From positions 4,406,001-4,470,000 of the forward strand of contig NZ_CP049017.1 in NCBI RefSeq assembly GCF_014236795.1: a DNA stretch of 64,000 nucleotides, given 5' to 3'. This DNA is from Xanthomonas theicola (lineage in GTDB: Bacteria > Pseudomonadota > Gammaproteobacteria > Xanthomonadales > Xanthomonadaceae). Positions within the stretch are counted from its first letter, which is position 1, and every line of letters begins with the position of its first letter. Made by a program: the position numbers and the translations under genes. The notes under the pieces are model-generated. The model had not been told where the DNA came from. It searched no databases and saw nothing but the letters and a program-made list of their open reading frames with translations. Below, piece by piece: positions 19,047 to 26,637 of this stretch.

Positions 19047-21172
19047 ACGATGACGCCACAGCGGCCGCGGCCCGCGCCGCCGACAAGCCCCAGCGCCAGC
19101 TGACCGAGCCGTTGAAACTGGCAATCCGTGACGCCTACACCAAGCTGCAGGCCAATACCCCCGGTTTCCGCGTGCGCCGCGCGCAGAGCCAGATGATCGG
19201 CGTGGTGTCGCGCGCGCTGGGTACCTCTGGCGGGGTCGGCGTGGCCGAGGCGCCGACCGGCGTCGGCAAGAGCCTAGGCTATCTCACCGCCGGCGTGCCG
19301 ATCGCGCTGGCCAGCAAGAAGAAGCTGGTGATCAGCACCGGTACCGTGGCGCTGCAATCGCAGCTGGTGGAGCGCGACATCCCCGCCTTCCTCAAGGCCA
19401 CCGGCATCGAGGCGACGGTGGCGCTGGCCAAGGGCCGTACCCGCTACCTGTGCGCGCGCAACGTCGCCGAGCTGCATGGCGAAGCCGCGCAGGACAGCAT
19501 GTTCGAGGACGAGGCGCCGCTGTACGACCGTCCGCTGAGCCCGGCCGAGGCCGAGCAGGCGCGCGCGCTGGCCAAGGCCTATGCCGACAAGGCATGGAAC
19601 GGCGATCTGGATACCGCGCTGGAGCCGATCCCGGCGTCGCTGCGCGCGCGCATCACCACCAATGCCGCCGGCTGTGCCGGGCGCCGCTGCTCGTTCGCGG
19701 TGCAGTGCCCGGTGCTGAAGGCGCGCAGCGACGTGCGCGAGGCGCAAATCGTGGTCACCAACCACGCGCTGTTGCTGTCGGCGCTGGCGCTGGGCGACAG
19801 CGACAACGGCCAGCCGTTGATCGCGCCGCCGGCGGACATGCTGCTGGTGCTCGACGAGGGCCACCACATCGCCGGCATCGCCATCGATCAGGGCGCGGCC
19901 AACCTGGCGCTGGACGACATGGCGCGGCGTACCGGTCGGCTGCAGGCGCTGGTCGGCGCGGCCTATCGGCTGGCCGACAAGGACACGATCGGCAATCAGC
20001 TGCCGAACGAGGCGATCGAACTGGCGACCCAGGTCAGCAAGGGGCTGAAGGCGTTCCGCGCCGAGGTCGAGCGCGCCTGGGTGCCGGAGCCGGGCCAGGA
20101 GGAACCGATGTGGCGCGCGCCCAACGGGCGCCTGCCGGAGGACTGGAAGCCGTTCATCGATGCGCAGGCGCAGGACACCGCCGCGCTGCTCAACTGGGTG
20201 CAAGCCGCGCATCAATTGGTGGCCAAGTCCAAGCAGGAGGATGCGGCCAAGGAGCGCCTGCAGCGCAGCTTGGGTATGGCCCTGGAGATGGTCGAGCAGC
20301 AGTACGCGCTGTGGCTGGGTTGGCGCCGCGAGGACCAGGACGGGCAGGCGCCGATGGCGCGCTGGATCACCGCCTCGCACGATGCCGACTTGGTCTGCCA
20401 TTGCTCGCCGGTGTCGGCCGCGCAGGTGCTGCGCGCGCTGCTGTGGAGCGAAGTGGACTCGGCGGTGCTGACCTCGGCCACGCTGACCGGCGGCGGCGAT
20501 TTCCAGGCGCTGGCGATCGACAATGGCCTGCCGGCGCATGCCGAGATGGTGTCGCTGTCCTCGCCGTTCGACCTGCCCAACCAGGCCGAACTGATCGTGC
20601 CGAAATTCCCGGTGGCGCCGGACGACCGCGAAGGCCATCCGCGCGAGGTCGCGCGCTACCTGGTCAAGGAACTGGACTGGGGCAAGGGTTCGATCGTGCT
20701 GTTCACCTCGCGCTGGAAGATGCTCAAGGTCGCCGACCTGTTGCCGATCGCGCAGCGCAACCGGGTGCTGGTGCAGGGCGAGGGTTCCAAGTCGCAGATG
20801 ATCGGCGAGCACATGCGCCGCATCGGCGCCGGCGAAGGCTCGGTGCTGTTCGGCCTGAATTCCTTCGGCGAAGGCCTGGACCTGCCGGGCGAGGCCTGCA
20901 CCACCGTGGTCATCACCCAGGTGCCGTTCGCGGTACCGACCGATCCGCAGACCGCCACCCTCGGCGAGTGGCTCGAAAGCCGCGGCCTCAACGCCTTCAA
21001 CCTGATCGCGGTTCCGCACGCGCTGCGCACGCTGACCCAGTTCGCCGGGCGCCTGATCCGCAGTTCCAGCGACCACGGCCGGGTCATCATTCTTGATTCG
21101 CGCTTGCTGACCAAGCGCTACGGCAAGCGCATCATCGATGCGCTGCCGCCGTTCAAACGGGTGATCGGCTAG
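19043..21172 (+). CDS. dinG: ATP-dependent DNA helicase DinG
   Basis: A 709-aa superfamily 2, XPD-like 5'-3' helicase that unwinds D-loops, R-loops and forked DNA. Walker A is EAPTGVGKS and the DEAH-type box is LVLDEGHHIAG. Four Fe-S cysteines appear in RTRYLCARN and AAGCAGRRCSFAVQCPVL. Late motifs include LFTSRWKML, FGLNSFGEGLDLPG and LTQFAGRLIRSSSDHG. Its ATG overlaps the stop of the preceding small membrane gene. Length is normal and no damage is visible. Confidence 0.96.
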   Translation: MNDDATAAAARAADKPQRQLTEPLKLAIRDAYTKLQANTPGFRVRRAQSQMIGVVSRALGTSGGVGVAEAPTGVGKSLGYLTAGVPIALASKKKLVISTGTVALQSQLVERDIPAFLKATGIEATVALAKGRTRYLCARNVAELHGEAAQDSMFEDEAPLYDRPLSPAEAEQARALAKAYADKAWNGDLDTALEPIPASLRARITTNAAGCAGRRCSFAVQCPVLKARSDVREAQIVVTNHALLLSALALGDSDNGQPLIAPPADMLLVLDEGHHIAGIAIDQGAANLALDDMARRTGRLQALVGAAYRLADKDTIGNQLPNEAIELATQVSKGLKAFRAEVERAWVPEPGQEEPMWRAPNGRLPEDWKPFIDAQAQDTAALLNWVQAAHQLVAKSKQEDAAKERLQRSLGMALEMVEQQYALWLGWRREDQDGQAPMARWITASHDADLVCHCSPVSAAQVLRALLWSEVDSAVLTSATLTGGGDFQALAIDNGLPAHAEMVSLSSPFDLPNQAELIVPKFPVAPDDREGHPREVARYLVKELDWGKGSIVLFTSRWKMLKVADLLPIAQRNRVLVQGEGSKSQMIGEHMRRIGAGEGSVLFGLNSFGEGLDLPGEACTTVVITQVPFAVPTDPQTATLGEWLESRGLNAFNLIAVPHALRTLTQFAGRLIRSSSDHGRVIILDSRLLTKRYGKRIIDALPPFKRVIG

Positions 21173-21270
21173 CGATCGTGGTTGTTGCTGCGTCGCCGGG
21201 CGCACGCAGCGCGTTCGCGCATGCCACAGTCCATCGCGGCGAAAGTGGAGGCATGCGATGCGGCCTCATG

Positions 21271-21806
21271 TTTTTTGGCTCATCGTGGATTCGTGTGGGT
21301 GCTTTTGCCGGGTTGAACTGGCCCTGGTCCTTGGAAACAAGCGCTTTTCTGCGCTGTGCCGGAGGGCGTCCTGCCCTCAGCACCTGGCCCTGGACGGCCG
21401 CCAGGCACTGAAAAGCGGCTGGCCGCCGACCAGCGCTTGAACACCGCCTCCTTGCTCAAGGCGTCGTTCGGCCAGCTCTGGAGCTATCGCACCGAACGCG
21501 GTGCCCGGGCCTTCTTCGAGCCCTGCAAGCAGCGCCTGCGCCGGCAGCGGCTGGCGCCGTCCCAGCGGTTCGTGAAGAGGATCGGGCGGCACTGGGACGG
21601 CATCGCCGCCTACTGCCATCCCGATCACAAGATCGGCCGCGGCCGGGTAGAAGGCCTGAACAACAAGATCCGGGTCATCCCGCACAGTGCCTATGGCGAC
21701 CGCGATCGGGACGATCTCAGGCTCACGATCATCGCCAGCGTCCTGCCGCCGCTACCCGAAAACGCCCGTTCGCACCCACACCGATCCGCGAAGACCCGAA
21801 AAACTT
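21271..21806 (+). mobile_element. Internally deleted ISL3-family element
   Basis: Imperfect terminal inverted repeats lie near 21271-21312 and 21765-21806; both contain a GTGTGGGTGC core. Between them about 140 codons of an ISL3 transposase C-terminus remain (SFGQLWSYRTERGARAFFEP and RGRVEGLNNKIRVIPHSAYG), about 21400-21755. The N-terminal zinc finger and first catalytic Asp are gone, so it cannot move by itself. Confidence 0.65.
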
Positions 21807-21890
21807 GGGTTCGTCGCCCAACTGAGTGGAGAGGCACACGGCCGACAGGTCAGACTTGCTGTTGTCTAGGCAACCAACTGAAGCTCGGCC

Positions 21891-22495
21891 GTGGCCGACG
21901 CTTTCAGGACCCTGGAGCGCACGCTGGGGCCGCTGGAGCTGGACGGGGTACGCGCGATCGCGATGGACCAGTTCGCGGTGCACAAGGGCCATCGCTACGC
22001 CACCGTCGTGGTGGACGTGGAGCGCAAGCCGGTGCTGTGGGTGGGACGGGGCCGCCCACGGGTCCAGGTCAGAGCCTTCTTCGAACTGCTAGGCCCCCAG
22101 CGCTGTGCCGACATCCAGGCGGTGGCGATGGACATGAACGCCGCCTAGGACATGGAAGTGCGCCAGCACCGCCCAAACGCGCGCGTGGTCTACGACCTGT
22201 TCCATGTGATCGCCAAAGACGGCCGCGAGTACGGCCTGGGCCTGGCGCCGTGCCTGGAGGCAGTGGCGACGCCACGCCCGGGAGAGTGCGATCCCGGCCC
22301 TGATGCACTTCGCCAGGTGCCTGCGGCCCGACTGGCGCGGCATCCTCCGTCGGGTACGCTGGCCGAGGCACACCGGCTTGCTCGAAGGCATCCACAACAA
22401 GATCAAGGTCATCAAGCCCATCGCCTACGGCTAACGCGATGACGCCCACTTCTTCCTCAAGATCCGCGCTGCCTTCCACGCAGTTGGGAGATGAA
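21891..22495 (+). pseudogene. Second, decayed ISL3-family transposase
   Basis: Coding pieces match the middle and end of an ISL3 transposase: AIAMDQFAVHKGHRYATVVV, WVGRGRPRVQVRAFFELLGP and QAVAMDMNAA. A stop at 22146-22148 interrupts it, after which the frame resumes (MEVRQHRPNARVVYDLFHVIAK). It shifts again to GLLEGIHNKIKVIKPIAYG, another stop, and DDAHFFLKIRAAF. It shares only family-level similarity with the first ISL3 copy. Confidence 0.7.
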
Positions 22496-22553
22496 CCAAA
22501 ACTTGGACCATCGCAAACGTCCATGGAGTCACAAAAGGACAGCATTGTGTAGG

Positions 22554-22886
22554 TGGTGGGCCGTGTTGGACTTGAACCAACGACCAAAGGATTATGCTTG
22601 CCACTTCGGCTTTCGCCGCCCGTTTCCGGTTCGTGGTCTGGACTCTGTCTTGCCTTTCGGCCTTCCCGTCGAGTCTCTACACGTTCCTTCCTCGCGGAAG
22701 GCTTCGCTCGGCGTTGGCATAGCGCACTGGAAGCGCCTTAGCGTTCACCGAATTTGAGAAGTTCTACTTCAAGGCAGAGTGAACTTACCTTGAGCAACCC
22801 ATTGGGACGATCCATTCCTGAGCCAACGGCCAGGGGCAGGAACGTCCCGTTAAGTCCTCTGCTCTAACCAACTGAGCTAACGGCCC
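22554..22886 (-). tRNA. tRNA-Ile(CAU), interrupted by a group I intron
   Basis: The 5' exon is 22886-22853 (34 nt, GGGCCGUUAGCUCAG...) and the 3' exon is 22596-22554 (43 nt, ending ACGGCCC-A-CCA with encoded CCA). Joined, they give a 77-nt tRNA with a perfect 7-bp acceptor stem. The anticodon arm GAGGA-CUCAUAA-UCCUU has anticodon CAU, and the T arm is GUUGG/CCAAC. The UUGGUCG variable region and overall similarity fit tRNA-Ile2, whose C34 is changed to lysidine by TilS to read AUA, rather than tRNA-Met, which lies separately at 57013. The two halves are 256 nt apart. Confidence 0.88.
22597..22852 (-). other. Group I self-splicing intron in the anticodon loop of tRNA-Ile(CAU)
   Basis: A 256-nt insertion after U33 of the tRNA; it follows U and ends in G, as group I introns require. 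The core is visible on the minus strand. R segment GUAGAGACUCGACGG is at 22680-22666 and S segment AAGACAGAGUCC at 22651-22640. P7 is GACUC/GAGUC. P3 is CUUCUC with GA-CGG-GAAG. P4 is CGGUG/CGCCG. P6 is CCUUCC/GGAAGG with a GCGA loop, and P8 is GCC-GAAA-GGC. P9 is CCAC/GUGG with P9.1 CCG-GAAA-CGG and P9.2 GGC-GAAA-GCC. P2 is UUCCUG/CAGGAA. It resembles the small tRNA introns of Azoarcus (IC3-like). P1 is not firmly assigned. No homing-endonuclease ORF fits inside. Confidence 0.88.
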
Positions 22887-22896
22887 GCAGCTTCCG

Positions 22897-22926
22897 ATTG
22901 TCGCATAGGCAACCGGCGGCAGTAAA
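22897..22926 (-). promoter_or_regulatory. Candidate promoter of the intron-bearing tRNA
   Basis: Read on the minus strand, TTTACT (22926-22921) and GACAAT (22902-22897) are separated by 18 bp and end ten bases before the mature tRNA 5' end. Both boxes are imperfect matches to the sigma-70 consensus. Confidence 0.35.
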
Positions 22927-23046
22927 CGACTGGCGCCACGCCTTGCAGATGTGCCGGGCGTCAATCGCGTTGGTCTAGCGCGGCCAAATGTCTATTCCCG
23001 CCGCGCGCACGACTCGTAGAGTCGGTGGTTCTGACATGAGCCGCGG

Positions 23047-23298
23047 ATGGTCGAATGGCCGCTGCAAAAGCACATCGCCAAGGGAGCCTTGCTGAGCGCG
23101 GCCTACTGCGCCGCATTCCTCGTGGCTTGGCGCTGCTCCGTGGATCAATGGTACCTGCCGGCGGGACTGCGGGTGGCGACGCTGTTGTTCCTGCCGTACC
23201 GGTTGTGGCCGTACCTGCTGCTAGGCGATACAGCGGCCTTGTTGATGATCCGCGTGCCGATGGCGCAAGAACAAGGCGCCAGCCCGTTGTGCGCCTAG
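23047..23298 (+). pseudogene. Truncated MASE1-domain sensor protein
   Basis: An 83-codon fragment with two hydrophobic segments. It shows the MASE1-like pattern AWRCSVDQWYLPAGLRVATL followed by LPYRLWPYLLLGD. MASE1 is the N-terminal membrane sensor of some histidine kinases and GGDEF proteins. The reading stops where an IS5-type end begins at about 23299, and no downstream kinase or GGDEF part is found in the window. It is most likely a gene cut by insertion and deletion. Confidence 0.55.
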
Positions 23299-23489
23299 AA
23301 CTTATCCGTAAATTGTTAAACTTCTGATGCGAGCCGCAGAGAACGCGGCGGCGGATCGGGACCTTGGCTAAGCGCGTCGAATCGTGGGTCGTGACGGATG
23401 ACGTCTGGGAACGGGTTGAGCCGCTGATGCCGCTGCGCTTGGCGGCGGACCGGGTATCTGGTCGCAAGCCAGGAGCGGGCCGACCACCG
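23299..23489 (+). pseudogene. IS5-family transposase fragment (N-terminus only)
   Basis: About 42 codons from TTG 23364 (KRVESWVVTDDVWERVEPL followed by SGRKPGAGRPPK) match the start of IS5-type transposases. GAACTTATCCGTAAATTGTT just after 23298 looks like the element's left end. The rest is lost where the IS30 copy begins. Confidence 0.6.
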
Positions 23490-24536
23490 AAGTGCAACAC
23501 CTCACAGAGCGCAGGAGGTTGCGCTGGGCAAACAGTCCAGTCATCTGCGTGTTGAGGAACGCGCGGTGCTGCAGGTGGAGCGCGATCGAGGAACGCGCTT
23601 GCGCAAGATCGGTCGCCGGTGGGGACGCCGTGCATCGACGCCGAGCCGCCAGGTCGGTGGTCTGCAAGGGCCGGTGTCCTGTGCGCACGCGGCGGCGGCG
23701 GCCTATCGCTCGCGCCGCTCGCGCTGCGTGCGCCCTCGCCGGCCCCTGGAAGGTTCGTCGTTGTTCCCGTGCGTCGATGAGCGCCTGGTGTACGAGCGCT
23801 GGTCGCCACAGCAGATCGCGGCCGCACGGCGGGACAGGCATCCGGACGCTTCCAGCCAGCGGGTCAGCCACGAGAGGATCGCTGCGGCGATCGACACGCA
23901 GCGGGGGGGGTGGTCTGAAGAAGGCGCTGATCCATGCATGGAGAGGGGGCCAGCCCACACCAGGTCGCAGGCGCACGACAGCGGCGGTGCGCTCGTGGGC
24001 GCCGGAGGAACTGCGCATCGTGCATGGCCCGGACCCCGTGGAGCGGCGCCTGGCGCCGGGGCATGGGGAGGGCGCCCTGATCGAAGGCGCGTTCAACCGT
24101 TCATGCGTGGGCGCACTGGTGGAACGCAAGACCCGCTTGGTGGTGCTGTGCAGGATGGACGGTGGCACGGCGCAGGCGGCGGTCGAGGGGTTTCCCCGGC
24201 AGATGAAGCAGCGGCCGGCCTTCCTGGGTGAGAGCCCGACCGACGACCGCGGAACGGACCTGCTACGAGGAACGGATGCAGCGGTTGAACAGCCAGGTCC
24301 GGTTCGCCGATCCGCATGCGCCGTGGCAGCGCGGCAGCAACGAGAACACCAACGGCTTGCTGCGCCAGTTCCTGCCCTACGGGGTGGACCTGTCGCAGGC
24401 CCGTCAGGAGTACCTCGATCGCGTGGCCAAGCGAACGAACGCACGGCCGCGCCAGCCATTGGCCTGGGCGACCCCGGCGGCGGCCTTGGAGAAGGACATC
24501 CTGGCATTCAAATCACGTGTTGCACTTGATTCTTGA
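23490..24536 (+). pseudogene. IS30-family transposase, multiply frameshifted
   Basis: Scattered frames together follow an IS30 transposase: [94 protein letters not shown]; ending [21 protein letters not shown]. At least three frame changes separate them, one near a run of G at 23895. Inverted AAGTGCAACAC motifs at 23490-23500 and 24517-24527 probably mark the ends. It is inactive as read. Confidence 0.75.
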
Positions 24537-24550
24537 GACCGCCCCTTCCC

Positions 24551-25716
24551 TAGTGTTATGAGTTCGAAGTTCGTTGAACTATTGTTTGACGTTGAAGTCC
24601 GTTGTGTCCGTGGCGTACTCGACGCGGCAGCGATGAGCGGACGACCCAAGGCACTTTTGGTTTTGACCGAGACGCAGCGCGAGGAACTGGTGGCGTTGAC
24701 ACTGCGCCGCAAGACGGCGCAAGCGCTGGCGCAGCGCGCCCGGATCGTACTGGCCTGCGCTGACGGGCTGGACGACAAGGTCGTCGCGGCACGGCAGCGC
24801 GTCACGCCGCAGATGATCAGCAAGTGGCGGGCGCGCTTGGTTGAGCATCGACTTGAGGCACTGCTGGATGCCCCACGGTCGGGCGCTCCGAGAACCATCG
24901 ACGCACGCGCATCGACGCCGTGATCGCCAAGACGCTGGAGAGCGTCCCCGTCGGCGCCACGCACTGGAGCACGCGCAGCATGGCGCGCGCGATGGGGCTG
25001 TCGCAGACCGTGGTGTCGCGCATCTGGCGTGCCTTCCGATTGCAGCCGCGCCGCCAGGAGACCTTCAAGCTCTCCACCGATCCCATGTTTGTCGACAAGG
25101 TAGGCGACATTGTCGGCCTCTGCATGAACCGGCCGCTGAGGGCGATGGTGCTTTGCGTGGACGAGAAGAGCCAGATCCAGGCGCTCGACCGCACGCAGCC
25201 TATGCCGCCCTTGGCGCCTGGCATCCCCGAGCGGCGCACCCATGACGACGAGCGGCACGGTACGACGACGTTGTTCGCGGCCTTGGACATGGCCACCGGA
25301 CGCGTCATCGGCCAGACCCACAGGCGTCATCGCAGCAGCGAGTTCCGGCAGTTTTTGCGCACCGTCCAGGCCAACGTACCTCCGGTGCTCGACGTGCACC
25401 TGGTCATGGACAACTACGGCACCCATAAGACGGATGCCATCAAGAACTGGCTGACCCGTCATCCCCGCTTCCACGTCCACTTCACCCCGACGTCTGCCTC
25501 GCGGCTCAACCAGGTAGAGCGCTGGTTCGCGACGCTGACCCAGCGTTGTATGCGCCGCGCCACCCACCGCTCCACCCGAGAACTCGAAAAGGCAATCGGC
25601 CAGCACATCGACCTCAACAACGCCGACCCGAAGCCATTCAATTGGTCCAAGACCGCCGACGACATCCTCGCAAGCGTCGAGAGGTTTTGTCTGCGAACTT
25701 CGAACTCATAACACTA
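24551..25716 (+). mobile_element. IS630-family insertion sequence with perfect ends
   Basis: Exact 24-bp inverted repeats sit at 24550-24573 and 25694-25717 (CTAGTGTTATGAGTTCGAAG...), with TA at both borders as expected from IS630/Tc1-type insertion at TA. The perfect termini, unlike the battered neighbouring elements, point to a recent arrival. It lies 14 bp beyond the end of the IS30 transposase remnant. Confidence 0.85.
24633..25711 (+). pseudogene. IS630-family transposase in two overlapping frames
   Basis: The first frame (MSGRPKALLVLTETQREELV, to about 24921) holds the helix-turn-helix region (RVTPQMISKWRARLVEHRL). The second (from about 24920) holds the DDE domain with [25 protein letters not shown] and the closing Glu in [13 protein letters not shown]. 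The join near 24905 needs a one-base shift around GACGCACGCGC. This could be a disabling mutation or the programmed frameshift some IS630 elements use to make a full transposase. The catalytic D, D and E are all intact. Confidence 0.75.
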
Positions 25717-25751
25717 GAGGAAAAACGAAAGCGCCCTGGCGTGGAGCTTGT

Positions 25752-25777
25752 TGTGGGAGGGACTTCAGTCCCGACGC
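25752..25777 (+). repeat. REP hairpin upstream of the RAYT gene
   Basis: TGTGGGAGGGACTTCAGTCC and the following CGACG: the GTGG head precedes a GGGAC/GTCCC stem with a TTCA loop. It pairs with the inverted copy after the RAYT gene. Confidence 0.75.
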
Positions 25778-25874
25778 CTTGCAGTTTCCGCCATCGCGGT
25801 CTCGCGCATTTCCCGACACGACGCCAAGACGATCCCCGATAGCATCTCCATGCCGGCATCGCGAAGCTGGTGTC

Positions 25875-26402
25875 ATGCATATGGAACCTGCTAAAGGCTA
25901 TCGCGCACTGCGCACGACGGGGCGTTGCACCGAAGCCGGCCGCATCTATCTGGTGACCACGGTGACCTGCGACCGCCAGCGTCTGTTCGAGGACTGGCGC
26001 TGCGCCTGGGCTGCCGCGGCCTGTCTTTCCAACCCCGCTACCTGGGATTGCGCACGGTTGCTGTGCTGGGTATTGATGCCCGATCACTGGCACGGATTGC
26101 TCCTGCTCGATGGGGCCGGTCCGCTGTCCACCGTCATGCAAAACGCCAAGGGCAGGGTGGCCAGGGCGGTGAATCTGGCGCGCGGCCGCGGCGGGTCGGT
26201 GTGGATGCCGGGCTTTCACGGCCACGCGCTGCGCCACGAGCGAGACATCTTGCCCAGTGCGCGCTACATCGTCGCCAACCCGTTGCGTGCAGGCTTGGTG
26301 GACAGGCTTGGCGGGTATCCGTATTGGGATGCGGTTTGGGTGGATGCGGCGAAGAAGCGTTCGCAGGGAGTCGACAGTATGGCGGTGCCATCTGTGGGAT
26401 AG
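25875..26402 (+). CDS. REP-associated tyrosine transposase (RAYT)
   Basis: A 175-aa Y1 transposase-like protein. The metal-binding His-x-His motif is MPDHWHGLLLL and the catalytic tyrosine lies in SARYIVANPLRAGLV, the hallmark of RAYT (TnpA_REP) proteins. These cut and join single-stranded REP hairpins and are vertically inherited rather than classic IS200 mobiles. REP hairpins flank it in opposite orientation 97 bp upstream and 47 bp downstream. The ATG at 25875 begins MEPAKGYRALR. The frame is intact, so the protein may still act on the REPs scattered through this chromosome. Confidence 0.88.
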   Translation: MHMEPAKGYRALRTTGRCTEAGRIYLVTTVTCDRQRLFEDWRCAWAAAACLSNPATWDCARLLCWVLMPDHWHGLLLLDGAGPLSTVMQNAKGRVARAVNLARGRGGSVWMPGFHGHALRHERDILPSARYIVANPLRAGLVDRLGGYPYWDAVWVDAAKKRSQGVDSMAVPSVG

Positions 26403-26449
26403 GCGAACGTTGCCGTTCGGACGAGTTGCCATGCCATTCTGCTCCCGTT

Positions 26450-26474
26450 CGTCGCCACTGAAGTCGCTCCCACA
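26450..26474 (-). repeat. Inverted REP hairpin downstream of the RAYT gene
   Basis: On the minus strand TGTGGGAGCGACTTCAGTGG shares the GTGGGAG-GACTTCAGT core of the upstream REP. One arm base differs, weakening the stem. Confidence 0.7.
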
Positions 26475-26637
26475 GGGCTCGAGGCAGCTCCGGCTTGAGG
26501 GATGCAGGCAGGGGCCGCCTGCTCTTGCCGCCGGTGTCCACCTTTCGGCCGGCATCGCGCCAGGACTTCCGGCCCACCCCGCGCCGCCGCCGGGGTGCGA
26601 TCATCGGGATCCCGTTCCCACCTGCCTGTTGCCACCC

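Noticed and set aside
22491..22757. Short ORFs in both forward frames over the tRNA-Ile/intron region
   Set aside because: They run antisense through the tRNA exons and the paired intron core, with no ribosome site or family likeness.
22597..22852. Homing endonuclease within the intron
   Set aside because: The 256 nt are almost fully used by helices P2 to P9.2; no LAGLIDADG, HNH or GIY-YIG ORF is present.
22554..22886. Two separate broken tRNA genes instead of one split tRNA
   Set aside because: The halves together give one perfect tRNA with matched acceptor, anticodon and T stems, and the spacer has a full group I core.
24558..24632. Longer start for the IS630 transposase at 24558
   Set aside because: Those codons lie partly in the terminal inverted repeat; ATG 24633 gives the usual family start.
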